In this document: in pieces, positions 23,325 to 35,942 of the stretch | Numbering within the stretch: the stretch's first letter is position 1 | Layout of the letters: each line of letters starts with the position of its first letter | Assembly (NCBI GenBank): GCA_016808115.1 | Contig: JAEQBH010000733.1 | Location: 1,116,001-1,180,000, forward strand | Direction of reading: 5' to 3' | Origin: Tetrastigma voinierianum | Taxonomy: Eukaryota > Streptophyta > Magnoliopsida > Vitales > Vitaceae | Length of the DNA: 64,000 nt | Notes under the pieces: model-generated | The model's database searches: none | Seen by the model: the letters and a program-made list of their open reading frames with translations, nothing else | What the model was told of the DNA's origin: nothing | Translations under genes and position numbers: made by a program

Positions 23325-26300
23325 TGTCACGCCGATTCCCCTATCCGACCCGATCATGGATCCGAACCGGTTCCCGGACGCCAGACTCAAGACTGGACTC
23401 TTTACCCAATTTTTTTTTTTAAAGCCAATCGCACTGCGGGTATGGCCTTACATCTTATACCGTAATCAAAATTATATACATATAACTGGAAGTCCCATTT
23501 GGCTAAATACACAAAACTTTATTTCTACATTTACAAATCGGGTTAACGGAACCTACATGTAGTGAACCCTTCCTCGTGTGTTGGCCTAGTTGTGGCGCGG
23601 AAGTCTCGCCGATGTCTTCCTCGTACCTACACGGATTGTAACCCGTATAAGCTTTACGCTTAGTGGGAAACATTTCTTATACGTAAACACACATGCATAT
23701 ACACAATTATAATAAGTGTATAACCATAACAGATATCAGAAATCTCATGCATTCATATCATAGACTTATATAAGCATTTATGCTTATCCTAGGCTTATGT
23801 TCATACGGGACTCCCGTAGGAGTTACAGAACTTATTCTTATGCTGAACTTATCCTTATAACAGACTTATGTGCATTCAGGACTCCCGTAGGAGTTACAGA
23901 ACTTATGTTTATGCTTCGGAGCACATACTTGTCTTAATGGAACTCAGATCAAGTCTTACTGAGCTTATAATCGGTCTTACTAACTTATATATGCATTTCT
24001 GATACGTATACCCGTAGGTACCTGGCTGCACATTTTATCGGGTATAAAGTAACCAGAGGTACCTACGTAACGTATTCCTATACCTGAGGCATTTCAGAGG
24101 TACCACTCGGACTTATATACTTATTTTACGGATACGAGAGTACTCGTAGGTACTATAGAACTTGTACTTATTTACTGATACAAGAGTACCCGTAGGTACT
24201 ACAGAACTTAATCAAATACAAGAGTAACCGTGAGTACACGAGCTTAATCGATACATAATAACTTACTGGGATATTGTGAGTACCCGTAGGGGCCATCGAA
24301 CTAAATCAAAGACAGACATATTCGCATACGTGGGTTAATCGTGGGAACTTAACTATTCGTACATCGGAGTACCCGTAGGTACCATAACTCTATACGCAGA
24401 CGTAAGTTAATCGGGAGACGTGGAGTACCCATAGGTACTACGTAATCCAAATCGCATACGTAAGTGGCCCGCAGTACTACGTAACATATACAGAGATGTG
24501 ACTTGTCGATACGGAGTACCCAGAGGTACTACGTAACGCATCAGATGGCGCACGTAACTTTATTCCGTAGATACCCGAGGCCCCGCGGGCACCACCGAAC
24601 GCATCGGGATACAGATGTAATCAATCAAACGTGAGTACCCCGCAGTACTACGGTAACGCATCGATAATGTGACTTATCATATGCGTATACCCGTAGGTAC
24701 TACGTAACTTCAACAAAGCATGCGAGTACCCCTAGGTACTACGTAACTTATTAGGATACGTGATGCACTTAATCACATACAGAGTACCGCAGTACTACGT
24801 AACGCACGTATACGTGAACAATTTATTCAAATACGGGAGTACCCGCGGGTACTACGTAACTTGGTCTCGATACGTGAGTTATCAACACGGAGTACCTCGC
24901 AGTACTACGCAGAATGCATCGATACGTGACTTATCTGATACGTAGATACCCGCGAGTACCGCAAAACTCATTCGGGACATAGGAGTACCCGTGAAAATAC
25001 AGTCTTATTCAGAGACAGTTTATCGTATACGAGTACCCGTGAGGTACTACAGACTTATACAAATGGATGTAACTTATCGATACGTGAGTACCGTAGGTAC
25101 TACGTAATCGTATCGATACAGCGACTTATCTGATACGAGTACCCGTGAGGTACCGAAAACTCATTCGACGCAGAGTGGCCCGTAGGTACTATTGCGGTCT
25201 TATTCGCAGACAGTTTATCAGATACGTGAGTACCCGCAGGTACTACAGACTTATACGTAGGTCGCACTTATCGATACGTGAGTACCCGTAGGGTACTACG
25301 TAACGTATCGATACGTAACGTAACCATCGATACAGAGTACCGTAGGTACCGCGGTAACGCATCGATACGTAACGTAATCCTATCGATACAGAGTACCGCA
25401 GAGGTACTACTACGTGAACATATCGATACGTAATGCAGCTTATCAAATACGTGAGTACCGTAGGCACGCAACGCATCGATACGTAACGTAACTTATCGAT
25501 ACAGAGCAATTCGTAGGTGCCATGCAATGCATCGTGATACGTAACCGAATTTATTCGGGATACATGAGTACCGTAGGTACTACAGACTTATTCAAATACG
25601 TGAGTACCCTTGTGGTACCACGGAACTTATCGAATGTGACTTATTCAGGAGACAGAGTACCCATAGGTACTGGCCAGCAACGAGAAAGAACGTAACGTAA
25701 CCTTAATTAAATACAGAGTACCGTAGGTACTTCCTAACATTTTCATACAGAGTACCGCAGGTACCACGGACCTTATCTCAACACAGAGTACCCGTAGGTA
25801 CTGGGGCGCAGCTTATACAAATACAAGAGTACCGCAGGTACTACAGACCTTATTCAGAGACAGGAGTACTCGTAGGTACTACGGAACAGATACAAGGGTA
25901 CATTCAGATCTTTATTCAGTGTCTTATCATATGTCTTTCTGACTACTCTGGCATCAATTATAAGAAATGAATAAAGACGCAGCATAACAAGTATCCGAAG
26001 GTAATGACATAAGACGTGCCATAGCACTAACAAAGAGTACCGGCATCAACAGAGTGCCGTATACTAATCGGGGAGTACCGGCATTAATCGGGGAGTGCCT
26101 AGCACTAATCGAGTACCGGTACGGAACAGGAGTGCCGCAGCACTAATCGGGAGTACCGGCATTAATCGGGAGTGCCTGAGCACTAATCGTGACGCCCACT
26201 CATTCATTCTTGGTCCTAGGTAGTCATAAGCGATCGGCGTCTTTCATATATTCTGTTCCTCTATAAATCATCTTTACTCAGAAATTGAATCACTCCAATC

Positions 26301-27744
26301 GGATCATCCAAACTCAAAGCTATGGCATTTTCATGCCAACTAGTCGATTGACCGATTTTACCGAGGGACAGATTGAATTACTCATTTTTCCGAGGTCTTA
26401 ACTTCATATTTTGACACTAGGTCCTTGTACTTATTTAAAGCTAAGATATTAAGGGTTCTATTCCAACTGGAATCACCCAATTCGGAGTACCGGAACTCAA
26501 GATACGTCCGAAACAACTCGGACTACGCTATGATCAACTGATGCAGGAAATGGGTTTGCACATACCTCACTTTGGAGTGGATTTTTCGACCACTTAGAGC
26601 CAGAAGTTGGAGATACCTTCTCTTAAAGCTTTGGTTCTCCTTGAAGTCTATTTTACGTAGCCACTTTGAATCACTCAAATCGATAAGAAATGAGGCGTTA
26701 TGGCCAAAATACCTAAAAACTGGTCTAAACCGAAAATCAACAGTCCTACCGGTGATTCTAACTTCCTACCTAGGATTCCGCCAAAATCGACCGTATCAGT
26801 TCCTACCGGTAGAACTTAAGTCCTTACCGGTAGAAGACACCCGAGAATGCCCAGAATGGGTGTTTTTCCCATTTTTCCATGTTTGATCCCCCAATCACTT
26901 CTATACATCCAACACACATCTAACTTTCTTCCAAATCACCTCGGGAATCACTTTTCATTCCATTCCTCTTCAATTTTTGTCTTTCTTCAAAAATCCATCA
27001 TGAATTTCTTCCAAAACCTCTTCTAATATGGGTTATAACCCATACACAAAAAGACATGAGGATTAGTTAGGCTTATTCTAAACCCTAACTCACTACTCTC
27101 TATTAAACATAGATTCATCCTTCAAGAGTGGTTTCTTGAGCTACTTGTGCCATATGGGCTTACTCCCTTACTTGACATAAATTTTGGGTTAATATGAAAA
27201 CCCTAGCAAACCCAAGTTTGGGGAAGATAATATTCTACAAAACCAAGGATCCATGCCAAATCTCATAGGATTCCTAAACAAGGTGAGTTCCATACCTTAA
27301 TCAGCTTTGTTCGCTTGGATCTCCTCTCCTTCTTCTTCTTCCTTTTCCTCTTCTCTTCTTTTTTCTCCTTTCTCCCATCCCAGGCTCTACCCCCCAATTT
27401 GAGACCAATTTGGTCTCTTAAAATCCCATTCTCCTTTAGGCCTTGTTTGGCCCCCTCCAACAAAACCCATATTTTTGGGTTAATTTCCTTTGATTTGCTT
27501 TTTTTTGCCCTCCTACTGCCATTTATATTTCAATTCTCCCAAAATTGTATTTCAAGCCCATAGTCTCTTCAATTTACAGGACTTTTAAGCTCTTGGACAA
27601 ATTACGATTTTGTCCTAAGTTTTTGTAACTTTCCTGCCTCTGCTTCCTGGCGGTGATTTAACTTATGAAAGCAAATAAATTATAAGCTACAAAATACCCT
27701 AAACATGTCGAAAAACGACTAGGGTATATTTCTAGGGTGTTACA
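23325..27744 (-). mobile_element. Inverted LTR of about 4.4 kb, relative of the solo LTR at 17588
   Basis: On the minus strand it starts TGTAACACCCTAGAAATATA and ends GGCGTGACA. It matches the 17588-21557 element at both edges and at inner blocks but points the other way. No coding region is present, so it is also a solo LTR or an LTR fragment. The flanking bases (CTAAA and AGTGT) do not match, so no target duplication is visible. It interrupts the RNase H to 3' LTR part of copia C. The interior carries the GTACC array (23990-25905) and a CCGGCATTAATCGGGAGTGCC-type array (26030-26200). Confidence 0.8.
23990..25905. repeat. Tandem array of GTACC-hairpin units
   Basis: Some tens of units of the form GAGTACCCGTAGGTACTACG recur at roughly 40-65 bp spacing, separated by phrases such as TAACGCATCGATACGTGACT. 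Each core is an inverted repeat: AGTACC, CGTA, GGTACT. Many units show one- to three-base losses at the centre (AGTACCGCAGTACT). It has no conserved spacer structure, so it is not a CRISPR. It sits wholly inside the inverted LTR. Confidence 0.9.
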
Positions 27745-29600
27745 AGTGTGCCTCATGAAAGACCTGCGGTAATCCCTTAGTCATGATTCGCAATCATGGA
27801 GTTCGGGGTCTCAATGTGCTCTTATAGGATATAAGTCCACTCTCAACCCTTTCTTTTGACAACTAGAATTTGATGTCTATAAATTTCGACTGGCCAAACC
27901 TCGTTGTCGCTGAATATAATACCGCTGATTTATTGTCACAAAATAACTTAAGTGGTCTTTCAATGCCATCCATAATACGTAGCCCCGTGACAAAATTTCG
28001 CAACCATATTCCATGATTGGATGCCTCATAACAAGCTACAAACTCAGTTGCCATGGCAAGAAGCAATAGACTGCTTAACAATTTTCCAAGATATAGCACC
28101 TCCAAAGAAGTAAGTAGATATAGCCTCATAGATTTCATATCTCTAAGATTCAGCCAAAATCTGAGTCGAATATCCAATGATCTCTAATCGCTCTAACTTT
28201 CGATAAGTGATATGTAGTCTTTGTTCTCTGTATACTATGACATGCTTCGGGTTGCTATCCACGATCCTTTCAGATCGCTTAAATATCGCTTCAACACGCC
28301 AACAATGTACGCACATCCGACGCGTACATTACTTGAGCATACGCCGATCTCCTATTATCGACGCATAAGGAATTCGTTGCATCTCCCGAATCTCAAATTA
28401 TTCTCGGGGCATTGATCGAGACTAAATTTGTCTCCCTTAGGCATCGTGGGTGTCACCGGTTTACAATCATGCACGCCAAACCTTTAAGAATTTTCAATAT
28501 AGCTCTTTTTGGGATAAACCAAGTATTCCCGAGATCGATCTCTCGAATGTATCCGTATACCTAACACAAAAGAGCATCACCAAGATCTTTCATCTCAAAT
28601 TTCTTTTGATAGAAATTCTTTGGTTTCATGCAACATGCTCTTATATCGCTGTGGCAAGCAATATGTCATCAACATATAAAACCAAGTAACATGCTAATTC
28701 CCACCGAACTTATGGTATATACGCATCGAAATGATAACTTGGATGAAACTTGTAATACCATTGACGAAGCTCATTTAAGCCCATAGATAGATTTTTAACT
28801 GAGAACCATCCTCTTGTATCTCCCTCGACACAAAATTTTCTCGGGTTGCACCATATATGTATTGTTTCATCAATCGCCACCATTGAGAAATGCGCCTAAC
28901 ATCCATCCGATGAAGCTCAAGGTCGTAAAGTGCGCCCACAAGTGCCATTATTGTCCTAAAAGAGTCTTTCGATGAAACTGGAGAGAAAGTCTCTTTATAA
29001 TCGATGCCTTCCTTTTGTGTATAACCTTAGCTGACAAGACGAGCTTTGTATCTCTCCACGTCACCTTTCGAATCCCTCTTGGTTTTAAATATCCATTTGC
29101 AACCAATGGGTTTCACACCTTCAGGCAATGGGACAAGATCCCAAACGTCATTGTCCTTCATGGACTTGATCTCTTCATGCATTTAAGATCAATCCAATTT
29201 CGATTTAGAAATTTCCAGTGGCTCATGAGCTCATTGGATCATCTTCCACCGCACCAATGTCAAACTCATGTTCTTGAAGAAATACAATGTAATCATCTTG
29301 CAATGCACTTCTCCTTTCTCTAGTGGATCTCCACGGCATAGGTTCCGGGAGGAGGTGTAGTTTGTTCTTCCGGAACGGAGGCCCATTACTGCCTTGATTT
29401 GATTTGCTCTGAACAATGTCATAGACTTGATCACATCACTGATAATGAGGTTGAGGTCACATCTGAAAGCCAAATCCTCATCCTTATCTCCCCTATCAAA
29501 CCTCAACATCCCCTGCAAAGAACCGAGCATTTCCGTCTCAAAAATTGATTTAGTAGTAGATCATAGAATTTGTAACCTCGATCTTTTAGAGTATCTCAAT
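27745..29600 (-). pseudogene. Copia C reverse transcriptase and RNase H remnant
   Basis: RNase H is the ORF at 27863-28177, with TEFVACYEASNHGIWLRNFV and PLKLFCDNKSAV. The reverse transcriptase YVDD codons lie at 28665-28676 (LVLYVDDILLAT). Upstream blocks of the palm domain are spread over 28740-29200 with frameshifts. The 3' part of RNase H reads into the inverted LTR at 27744 and resumes at 23324 with an AHMG-type tail. Confidence 0.75.
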
Positions 29601-30470
29601 AAAATAGCAACTAACCGTCTGAATCCAATTTCTTTTTCATGTAGCCTTGTAAGGCCTGGCTTCAACCGGGCATCCCCAAATGTAAGTGCTTTAGACTAGG
29701 GCTTTGCCAGTCCAAAGTTCATAAGGGGTTTTAGCATTGCTTTACTTTTGGTACTCATAAGGATATATGACGCAGCTTCTTAATGCTTCACCCCAGAGTG
29801 ATATTGGCAAGTTAGAATGACTAATCATACTTCTTACCATGTCTTTGAGCGTTCTGTTTCGCCTTTCAGCAACACCATTCATGCTTGGAGAACCTGTCAT
29901 GTACTATGGGACGATACCGCACTCCTTGTGAATTTAGTACCATTCCGACGTTGTTTCACCCGAACCGCCATACTTTCCATAGTATTCACCACCACTCGGC
30001 CGATATGACGTTTTTAATCCTTTTATTGATTTGATTTTCAACTTCTCAACTTTGAATTACTTGAACACTTCCAAAGGATTGGGATTCTTTTTCATAATGA
30101 GATAAAGGTAGCCATAACGAAAAAATCGCCTATAAACGTGATAAATATTGTTAGTCATTCCATGAAACCGTATGAAATGGCCCACAAATACTCAGACAGA
30201 TTACTAGAAGACATCTCTGGTAGCCTTATTAGCACCAAATCTCCTTGTGTTTGTTTGTTTTCTTTATAATTTGTGCAAATTTCAAAAATCTCGCAAATCA
30301 AGGGAATATAGAACCCCGTCTGACACAAGCCTTTCAATTCTCCGAGATGTGACCTAACTTCTTATGCCATAATGATGATAGGAATTCCTCATCTGCTAAT
30401 TTTCTTACCACCTGAAAGTGCTTAATTGCAAGGTTTCAAGGATATGAAGCAACTGTATCAAGCAATATAA
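29600..30470 (-). pseudogene. Copia C integrase remnant
   Basis: The minus strand at about 29690-29890 encodes the usual integrase C-terminal phrases: a VAERRNRTLKDM-type block, NLPISLWGEAL, and a TPYELWTGK-type block. A TNNIYHVYRRF-like stretch lies near 30110-30150. Several indels break the frame. Confidence 0.65.
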
Positions 30471-30473
30471 AGG

Positions 30474-31640
30474 TTATCTACATAAGATAAAGAACTGCAT
30501 CGACTCGAAAAGACTAAATTTATTATTTCCAAAAGAACAAGTATAACCAAATTTGTCCAATAGGGAAATAGAAACCAAATTCCGTCGAAAGGGCGGTACA
30601 ACATATGTCTCATTCAAATCCAAATAAGTACCAGATTTTAATAATAACCTAAATGTCCAAATTGCCTCAACTTCGACCTTCTTGCCATCGCCAACAAAGA
30701 TGTATCTTTCACCATCATTTGGCTTTCGGCAACTCAGGCAACCCTGCATGGACACACTGATGTGAGTGGTTGCACCAGAATCTATCCACCAAGTGTGTTT
30801 AGGTACCGAAGTCAAATTAACTCTAGAACAAACTAGGATTAAGAAGTGTACCTTCTTACACGCCAAGCATGATAGTTGGTACATTGCTTCTTCTTATGTC
30901 CCATAGCCTACGTATTGAAACAAACATCAACCCTTTTTTCTTTTACGTTTCTTTTGGATATGGAACCCTCACCTTCTTATCCTTATTTCTTTCTTCCCTT
31001 TATCCTTGAAGTACCAGTCAAATGAGCATTCTTTCTTCTATCTTTTCTTTGTTTCCTTAACCTTTCCTCTCTTCTCTTTGCACACAATGTGAGATGAGGC
31101 TCATTAAGAGACCAAGCTCCCGGCGCTTGTAGCTCAATCTTTAAATTGACCGACCAGCGGGAAGAGATATCGTAAAAACTAAATGCACAAGCAACTGTGA
31201 GATCAAGTTTATGTGCTCTTAACTTTGAAGCAAGATGAGACATTTCCATAATGTACTCCCTAATGTTCCATTACTTATAGCTCATTGAGATGAGATTTTC
31301 CCAAAGTGTACTTGTTTCTCGTGACTTTTCATTCTCGCGAATCTATTCTTAATTTCTAAGAACTCGTCAGTTTTTATCGCTTTGATACTCCAGGCCCCCG
31401 AATGCTTCTGAATGGCCTCTTAATGATCATCAAACACATGCGATTTTGACTTCTCCCACCTTCAATATCCCTCTTTCATCGAGGAACTTTCAACAAGAAG
31501 AGGTGCAGAGAAGAAAACCTCAACGCAAGGTCCAGATCCATGACACCGAGAACTATTTGGAGGTTCTCATGCTATGTCTTGAAGTTTGTGCCATTTAGCA
31601 TAGGAATAGAATTAATGTTGGCATTAATGTTAGAAGCAGA
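30474..31640 (-). pseudogene. Copia C gag and protease remnant
   Basis: The ORF at 30474-30884 has the protease site HTWWIDSGATTHISVSMQG, then FVGDGKKVEVEAIW and RRNLVSISLLDKFGYTCSF, typical of the copia protease and gag-pre-integrase. Gag sequence runs from about 30900 to 31640 with stops. A Lys/Arg-rich stretch (30983-31100) precedes the zinc knuckle region. Confidence 0.75.
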
Positions 31641-32347
31641 ACTATTAGCTGAATCAGAGAACAATATCTTGGTGTAGTAATCAAATACTGATAATAAGAA
31701 CATATCGAATGATAAATCTTCCTTTGGGCCAATTTATTATTCATATGTAAAACCAAATAATCATCACGCGTTTATTACTACTGTGTACATGCAATTCTCG
31801 TTAAATATTACCTTCCTTTGGGCCGATTAATATTCACATAAATACCATGTGCACATAATCTTGTTATAGTTTCTGAAATAAAATTAATTTGCACAAAGTG
31901 GTCACTTTAGTGACATATTGTGTTAATTAACTTATTCCCAAAATATATATATATATATATATATAAACACCTATATTTGAATGTACTGTGAAATACACTC
32001 AGAATAATAACATATTTATATTTAAATCACCAACTAAAACAACCAGTTGGCCTTGACTTATATATATATATATATATATTATTTGTATCATGTAAATCTC
32101 TCTCAAAGTACCAATGCTCTTCAGGTTCTCCTTCCTGAGGAACATCCTTGAAACTCAATAGGTCTCCCACGCGTAGTTTAGACTCCACATTTGCTAATTG
32201 TCCTTCAGTGGACATGAATCCATGCCTAATTGTCCTTCAGGACAAGAACTGGGCCGGGAGTATTTACAACCGATCAAGGGAAAAAATAATAAATAAATAA
32301 ATCATTTTCTAACATATTACCAATTCATGAAACCGCTCGATACCAAA
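31641..32347 (-). mobile_element. 5' leader of copia C, with (TA)n runs and primer-binding site
   Basis: The sequence next to the 5' LTR on the minus strand reads TTTGGTATCGAGCGG (32333-32347), a tRNA-Met type primer-binding site. The leader holds TA runs at about 31943-31965 and 32059-32080 and no ORF of note. Confidence 0.6.
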
Positions 32348-32907
32348 TGAGAGATTTAAAAAATTATGTGAAACCATCACACAAACAAAGTAATTATCCA
32401 CTGAATCATCAAGAATCAAAATACAGGATTTGCAATGCACTAATCCATTACAAGCAAAATATCGAGATATTCAACACCGAGTCTAAGACTTTATGATCTT
32501 CCGTGATTTGAATCGAAGTCCGAGGTTTTATGATCTTCCGCATCTAAAATCAACTGGAGGCTTTATGATCTCTCTCCGCATCTACTACTAGTTTTCATCT
32601 AATATTTCTCTCACCGACAATGGAAATCAAGAAAGAAAAACCTTGTGTGATCTGGGGACCATGACCCCTATTTATAACTAATTGTGTCTTTATATGAACA
32701 AATATCGATAAAAACTGTAATTTCTATTTTAACCCATCATAAAAATAGAGTACGCTTGTCTCTACAGCATCATGCCCACACTTTATAACATATTAATTAA
32801 GGCCCCAAAACTTAAATTAATCACTTTAATTAGCCTAACTTTATTTGATAGCCTATAATTCACATTTATTTAATATATCAGCCCATATATTCGATTTTAC
32901 TCCAATA
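32348..32907 (-). mobile_element. 5' LTR of copia C
   Basis: It matches 22305-22872 along its length. On the minus strand it begins TATTGGAGTAAAATCGAATA (one change in the TGTTGG edge) and ends AAATCTCTCA before the primer-binding site. The right flank (32908 on) is the last piece of the Athila-like layer. Confidence 0.85.
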
Positions 32908-32963
32908 GTAGAGGTATAGGTTTGTAAATTTGTTGGTTTGGAGCTGCCTAGCTACACGTTTAC

Positions 32964-33250
32964 GTGCGGATCAATTTTACATATTATCCAATCACGAAGA
33001 TCCGTCTCGATAATGCTGGTGAATTTATATCTAAAACCTTTGATGATTATTGCATGTCAGTTGGAATTGAGGTGGAACATCCGATTGCTCATGTACATAC
33101 ACAAAATGGCTTAGCGGAAGCCTTTATCAAACGACTCCAACTAATTGCTCGGCCTTTACTTATGAGGATAAAGCTACCTATATATGCGTCAGACACATTC
33201 TATTGTGCTACAAAGATTGTTTCAAGATTCTAACTGATCATTAATCACCA
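32964..33250 (+). pseudogene. Copia B integrase, second half
   Basis: The ORF reads KIRLDNAGEFISKTFDDYCM, then VEHPIAHVHTQNGLAEAFIK, the core and C-terminal part of a copia integrase, with the conserved D and E context. It continues the frame lost at about 16830. This identifies the intervening 16.1 kb as inserted DNA. Confidence 0.85.
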
Positions 33251-34200
33251 ACAATCACCATTTCACTGGTACTTATCACCCCAAATCTTTCCCATTTACG
33301 AGCGTTTGGATGCAATGACAGTTCCAATTTATTTCCAAAACGCACAAAAATGGGTCCTCAACGTCGATCAGGAATATACATTGGTTTTGATTCACCATCA
33401 ATCATCAAGTATCTTGAACCTTGACAGAAAACGCCGTGAGCAAGACGGCGGATTGCCATTTGATGGTGGTCAATTTCCGCCGTTAGGGAGATAAGCTATC
33501 AAAAAAGAGGAACGACGTGAAATTATTTGGAATGCATCATCCATGTCTCATCTCGACCCACGCACTGCTCAATGTGATAAGGAAGGGGAGAATCACTCAT
33601 CTTCTCGTAAGATCACAACCAATTGCCTCGGCGATTTACATAAATGAAAGTGAATCGTCCTATATATCGCTGCAAACACACCCAAGAAGGGATCAATATA
33701 TTGATCTGGAAAACTCGCTATTATGGTAGCTAATGAATCATCTATGACACTAAGCATGGTCACCTGGGTTAAAAAAGATTTAATTCCCTAAGAAAATACA
33801 AAGGCAACAAAATCCCGGGCCTGAAGAAAATAGCAAATTCTTGAAGAAGCCACTCCCAAAATTTCTAAAATCATAACCCCTAAGAGGAAAGTGCCATTTG
33901 TGGTGGACACATGCTCCCTAACGAGGCAATACCCTCAAGAGCAAAATCAAGGAAGACGCACAAGTACTTGAAAATGATGAAATTTCCATAAATTATACAT
34001 CCACCGGGAACAGGGACAGCATAAAAGTGTTATTAATGAGGTATTTTGCTTTGCAAGAGCCACATAAATTTTTGAAGAAGATGATGATCATGAACCACAC
34101 AATGTCGAATTTTAATTTCGCAAGAAACATGATCGGGTCAAAGTGGAAAAGGCTAAATCCAAGTAGAATCACTTCCAAAGAAAACGCAGTATTTATCTGA
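33251..34200 (+). pseudogene. Copia B linker between integrase and reverse transcriptase, strongly decayed
   Basis: Short readable patches (for example MGPQRRSGIYIGFDSPSIIK-like bases at 33350-33420) sit in different frames. They match the region between integrase and reverse transcriptase in copia polyproteins. No continuous ORF exists. Confidence 0.5.
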
Positions 34201-35470
34201 GTCCCAACACCTAATGATGTGAAACCTGTAGGTTACAAATGGTGTTTATGTAGTTCCAATGATAAAATGAAATCATAGATACAAAGCACCGCTCAGGCTA
34301 CATGCTTTCACAAAGACCTGGGATTGATTATGACGAAACGTATTCATGTGTGATGGATATTATTACATTTCGATATTTAATTAGTTTGTCGGTCTCATTA
34401 GGACTAGACATGCGTCTCATGGATGTAATTACTACATATTTGTATGGTATGCTAGAAAATGATATTTATATGAAAGTCCTCACGATTTCAATAAGTTCAA
34501 GTAAACACATCACAACCATGAAATATGTACTCAATTAAGTTGAGACAACTGGTCATATGGGTTAAAACAATTCAAAGAATGCATATGACTTCAGAGTATA
34601 TTGACCGCGACAATATATTAACAATCCTATATGACTTCAGGTTTTAAGTAAAGAAAACGTAATTAGATTTGCCATCCTCGCGTGATATGTTGATGATATA
34701 AATTTATTTGGGAGACTCCCCGGAGCTCACAAAAGCAATATATATTTGAAGAATGAGTTTGAGATGAAAGACTTCAGAAACCGAAATATCAGTTCTCTAC
34801 CGCAAATCGAGCATAAGTCTAATGAATTTCTCACATGCATCGCCAACATATTTAAAAGGTATTGAAGCAATTTAACATGGACAAAAGCACATCCATTAAG
34901 TTCTCCAAAGGATTGTTATATCTCTCGATGTTAAGAAAGATCCTTTTCGTCCCAAAGAAGAAAATGACACTACTTCGTCCCTGTTCATAGCCCAATGCAA
35001 TCGTGCTTTCGTTATACATAGCACAGTGTACAAGGCCAGATATTGCATTTTCAGTTAATTTGTTGGCAAGATTCAACTCTGCACCTACTCGAAGACACTA
35101 GAATGACATGAAACATATCTTACGTTACCTTCGCGGGACTACAAATTTGGGTTTATTTTATTAAAAATAATCAACTCTAAAAGGATATACGCACTGATAT
35201 CTTCTGACCTCACAAGGCCCGCTCACAAACGGGGTATATATTCACATGTGGCAATACTGCAATTTCTTGGCGATCAACTAACTTTGACTGCCACTTCCTC
35301 TAATCACTCTGAGATAATTACACTCCATGAAGCAATTCGTGAATGTGTATGGTTAAGATCAGTGGTACACCACATTCGGAATGCATGTGAGTTACCTTTG
35401 ATTACAAGCATTCCAACAACAATTTATGAAGACAAGGTCGCGTGTGGCTGGAACAAATCATTGTAAGCGA
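34200..35470 (+). pseudogene. Copia B reverse transcriptase and RNase H remnant
   Basis: Readable blocks are SQRPGIDYDETYSCVMDIIT and LDMRLMDVITTYLYG (34305-34460), YVDD (34686-34697), and the RNase H phrase TATSSNHSEIITLHEAIREC (35290-35349). Multiple frameshifts and stops separate them. The element's polypurine tract AAGGGGGAGTAT lies at 35931-35942. Confidence 0.75.
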
Positions 35471-35942
35471 TACATCGTAAAAGCGACAAAAACCAAGCAC
35501 AGTCCACCAAAAAGCTCTTTCTTCTACTCACGAACTCCAGAAGAGTCATGAAATTGAAGTGAAGCAAATAAGGTCGAAAGCGATAATGTTAGATTTATCG
35601 GCATCAAAGCTTTCGCTTATCATCAACATTCCGCAAATTGACATATGATATCGATGCGTCGAAGCCTGCGGATCGCCAAGTTGATACTCATCAGGGGGAG
35701 TATTATCTTCAAATCTACTGCTTATCTAGACATATGCACGCTATACTCTTTTTCCTTCGTCCAGGTTTTTCCCACTAGGTTTTACTGGCAAGGTTTTACT
35801 GGATGCTTTCTTTAGTGCACCAACAATTCTAAGATTTACAAATGTTGTACTCATTTTCCTCGCTACATTTTTTCCTCGTAGTTTTTAGCAAGGTTTTAAT
35901 GAGTCACATTATATTAATATGGTGGGCATCCAAGGGGGAGTA
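35471..35942 (+). mobile_element. Copia B 3' untranslated region and polypurine tract
   Basis: Two AGGGGGAGTATT-type purine tracts occur (35693 and 35931), the second directly before the 3' LTR. The phrase AGGTTTTACTGGCAAGGTTT and relatives are typical of the 3' leader of this copia group. No ORF. Confidence 0.65.

Larger units (their letters stand above)
22305..32907 (-). mobile_element. Ty1/copia retrotransposon C, both LTRs, split by an inverted LTR
   Basis: On the minus strand the order is 5' LTR (32348-32907), gag and protease (30474-31640), integrase (29600-30470), reverse transcriptase and RNase H (27745-29600), then 3' tail, polypurine tract and 3' LTR (22873-23324 and 22305-22872). 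The two LTRs are about 560 bp and clearly alike. The 4.4-kb gypsy-like LTR at 23325-27744 sits between RNase H and the 3' end. Stops and frameshifts are frequent throughout. I could not see a target duplication at the outer edges. Confidence 0.85.
16833..32954 (+). mobile_element. Athila-like gypsy fragment inserted in the copia B integrase (outer layer of the nest)
   Basis: Only three pieces belong to this layer: 16833-17582, 21563-22304 and 32908-32954. The rest is later insertions. It shows LTR-type features: a start near TGTAACAAGGC (16852), the TTCGCAACC inverted motif, a leader phrase TGTTCGACCCTAGAGC (22261) like those after gypsy LTRs, and no coding sequence. The copia B reading frame stops and resumes at a shared TTAC (16829-16832 and 32955-32958), which may be what is left of the target duplication. 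Placement in the Athila/Tat group is from general likeness only. It could be a non-autonomous relative. Confidence 0.5.

Noticed and set aside
23990..25905. CRISPR-like repeat array
   Set aside because: Units are degenerate, spacing is irregular, linkers are themselves repetitive, and the context is a plant LTR.
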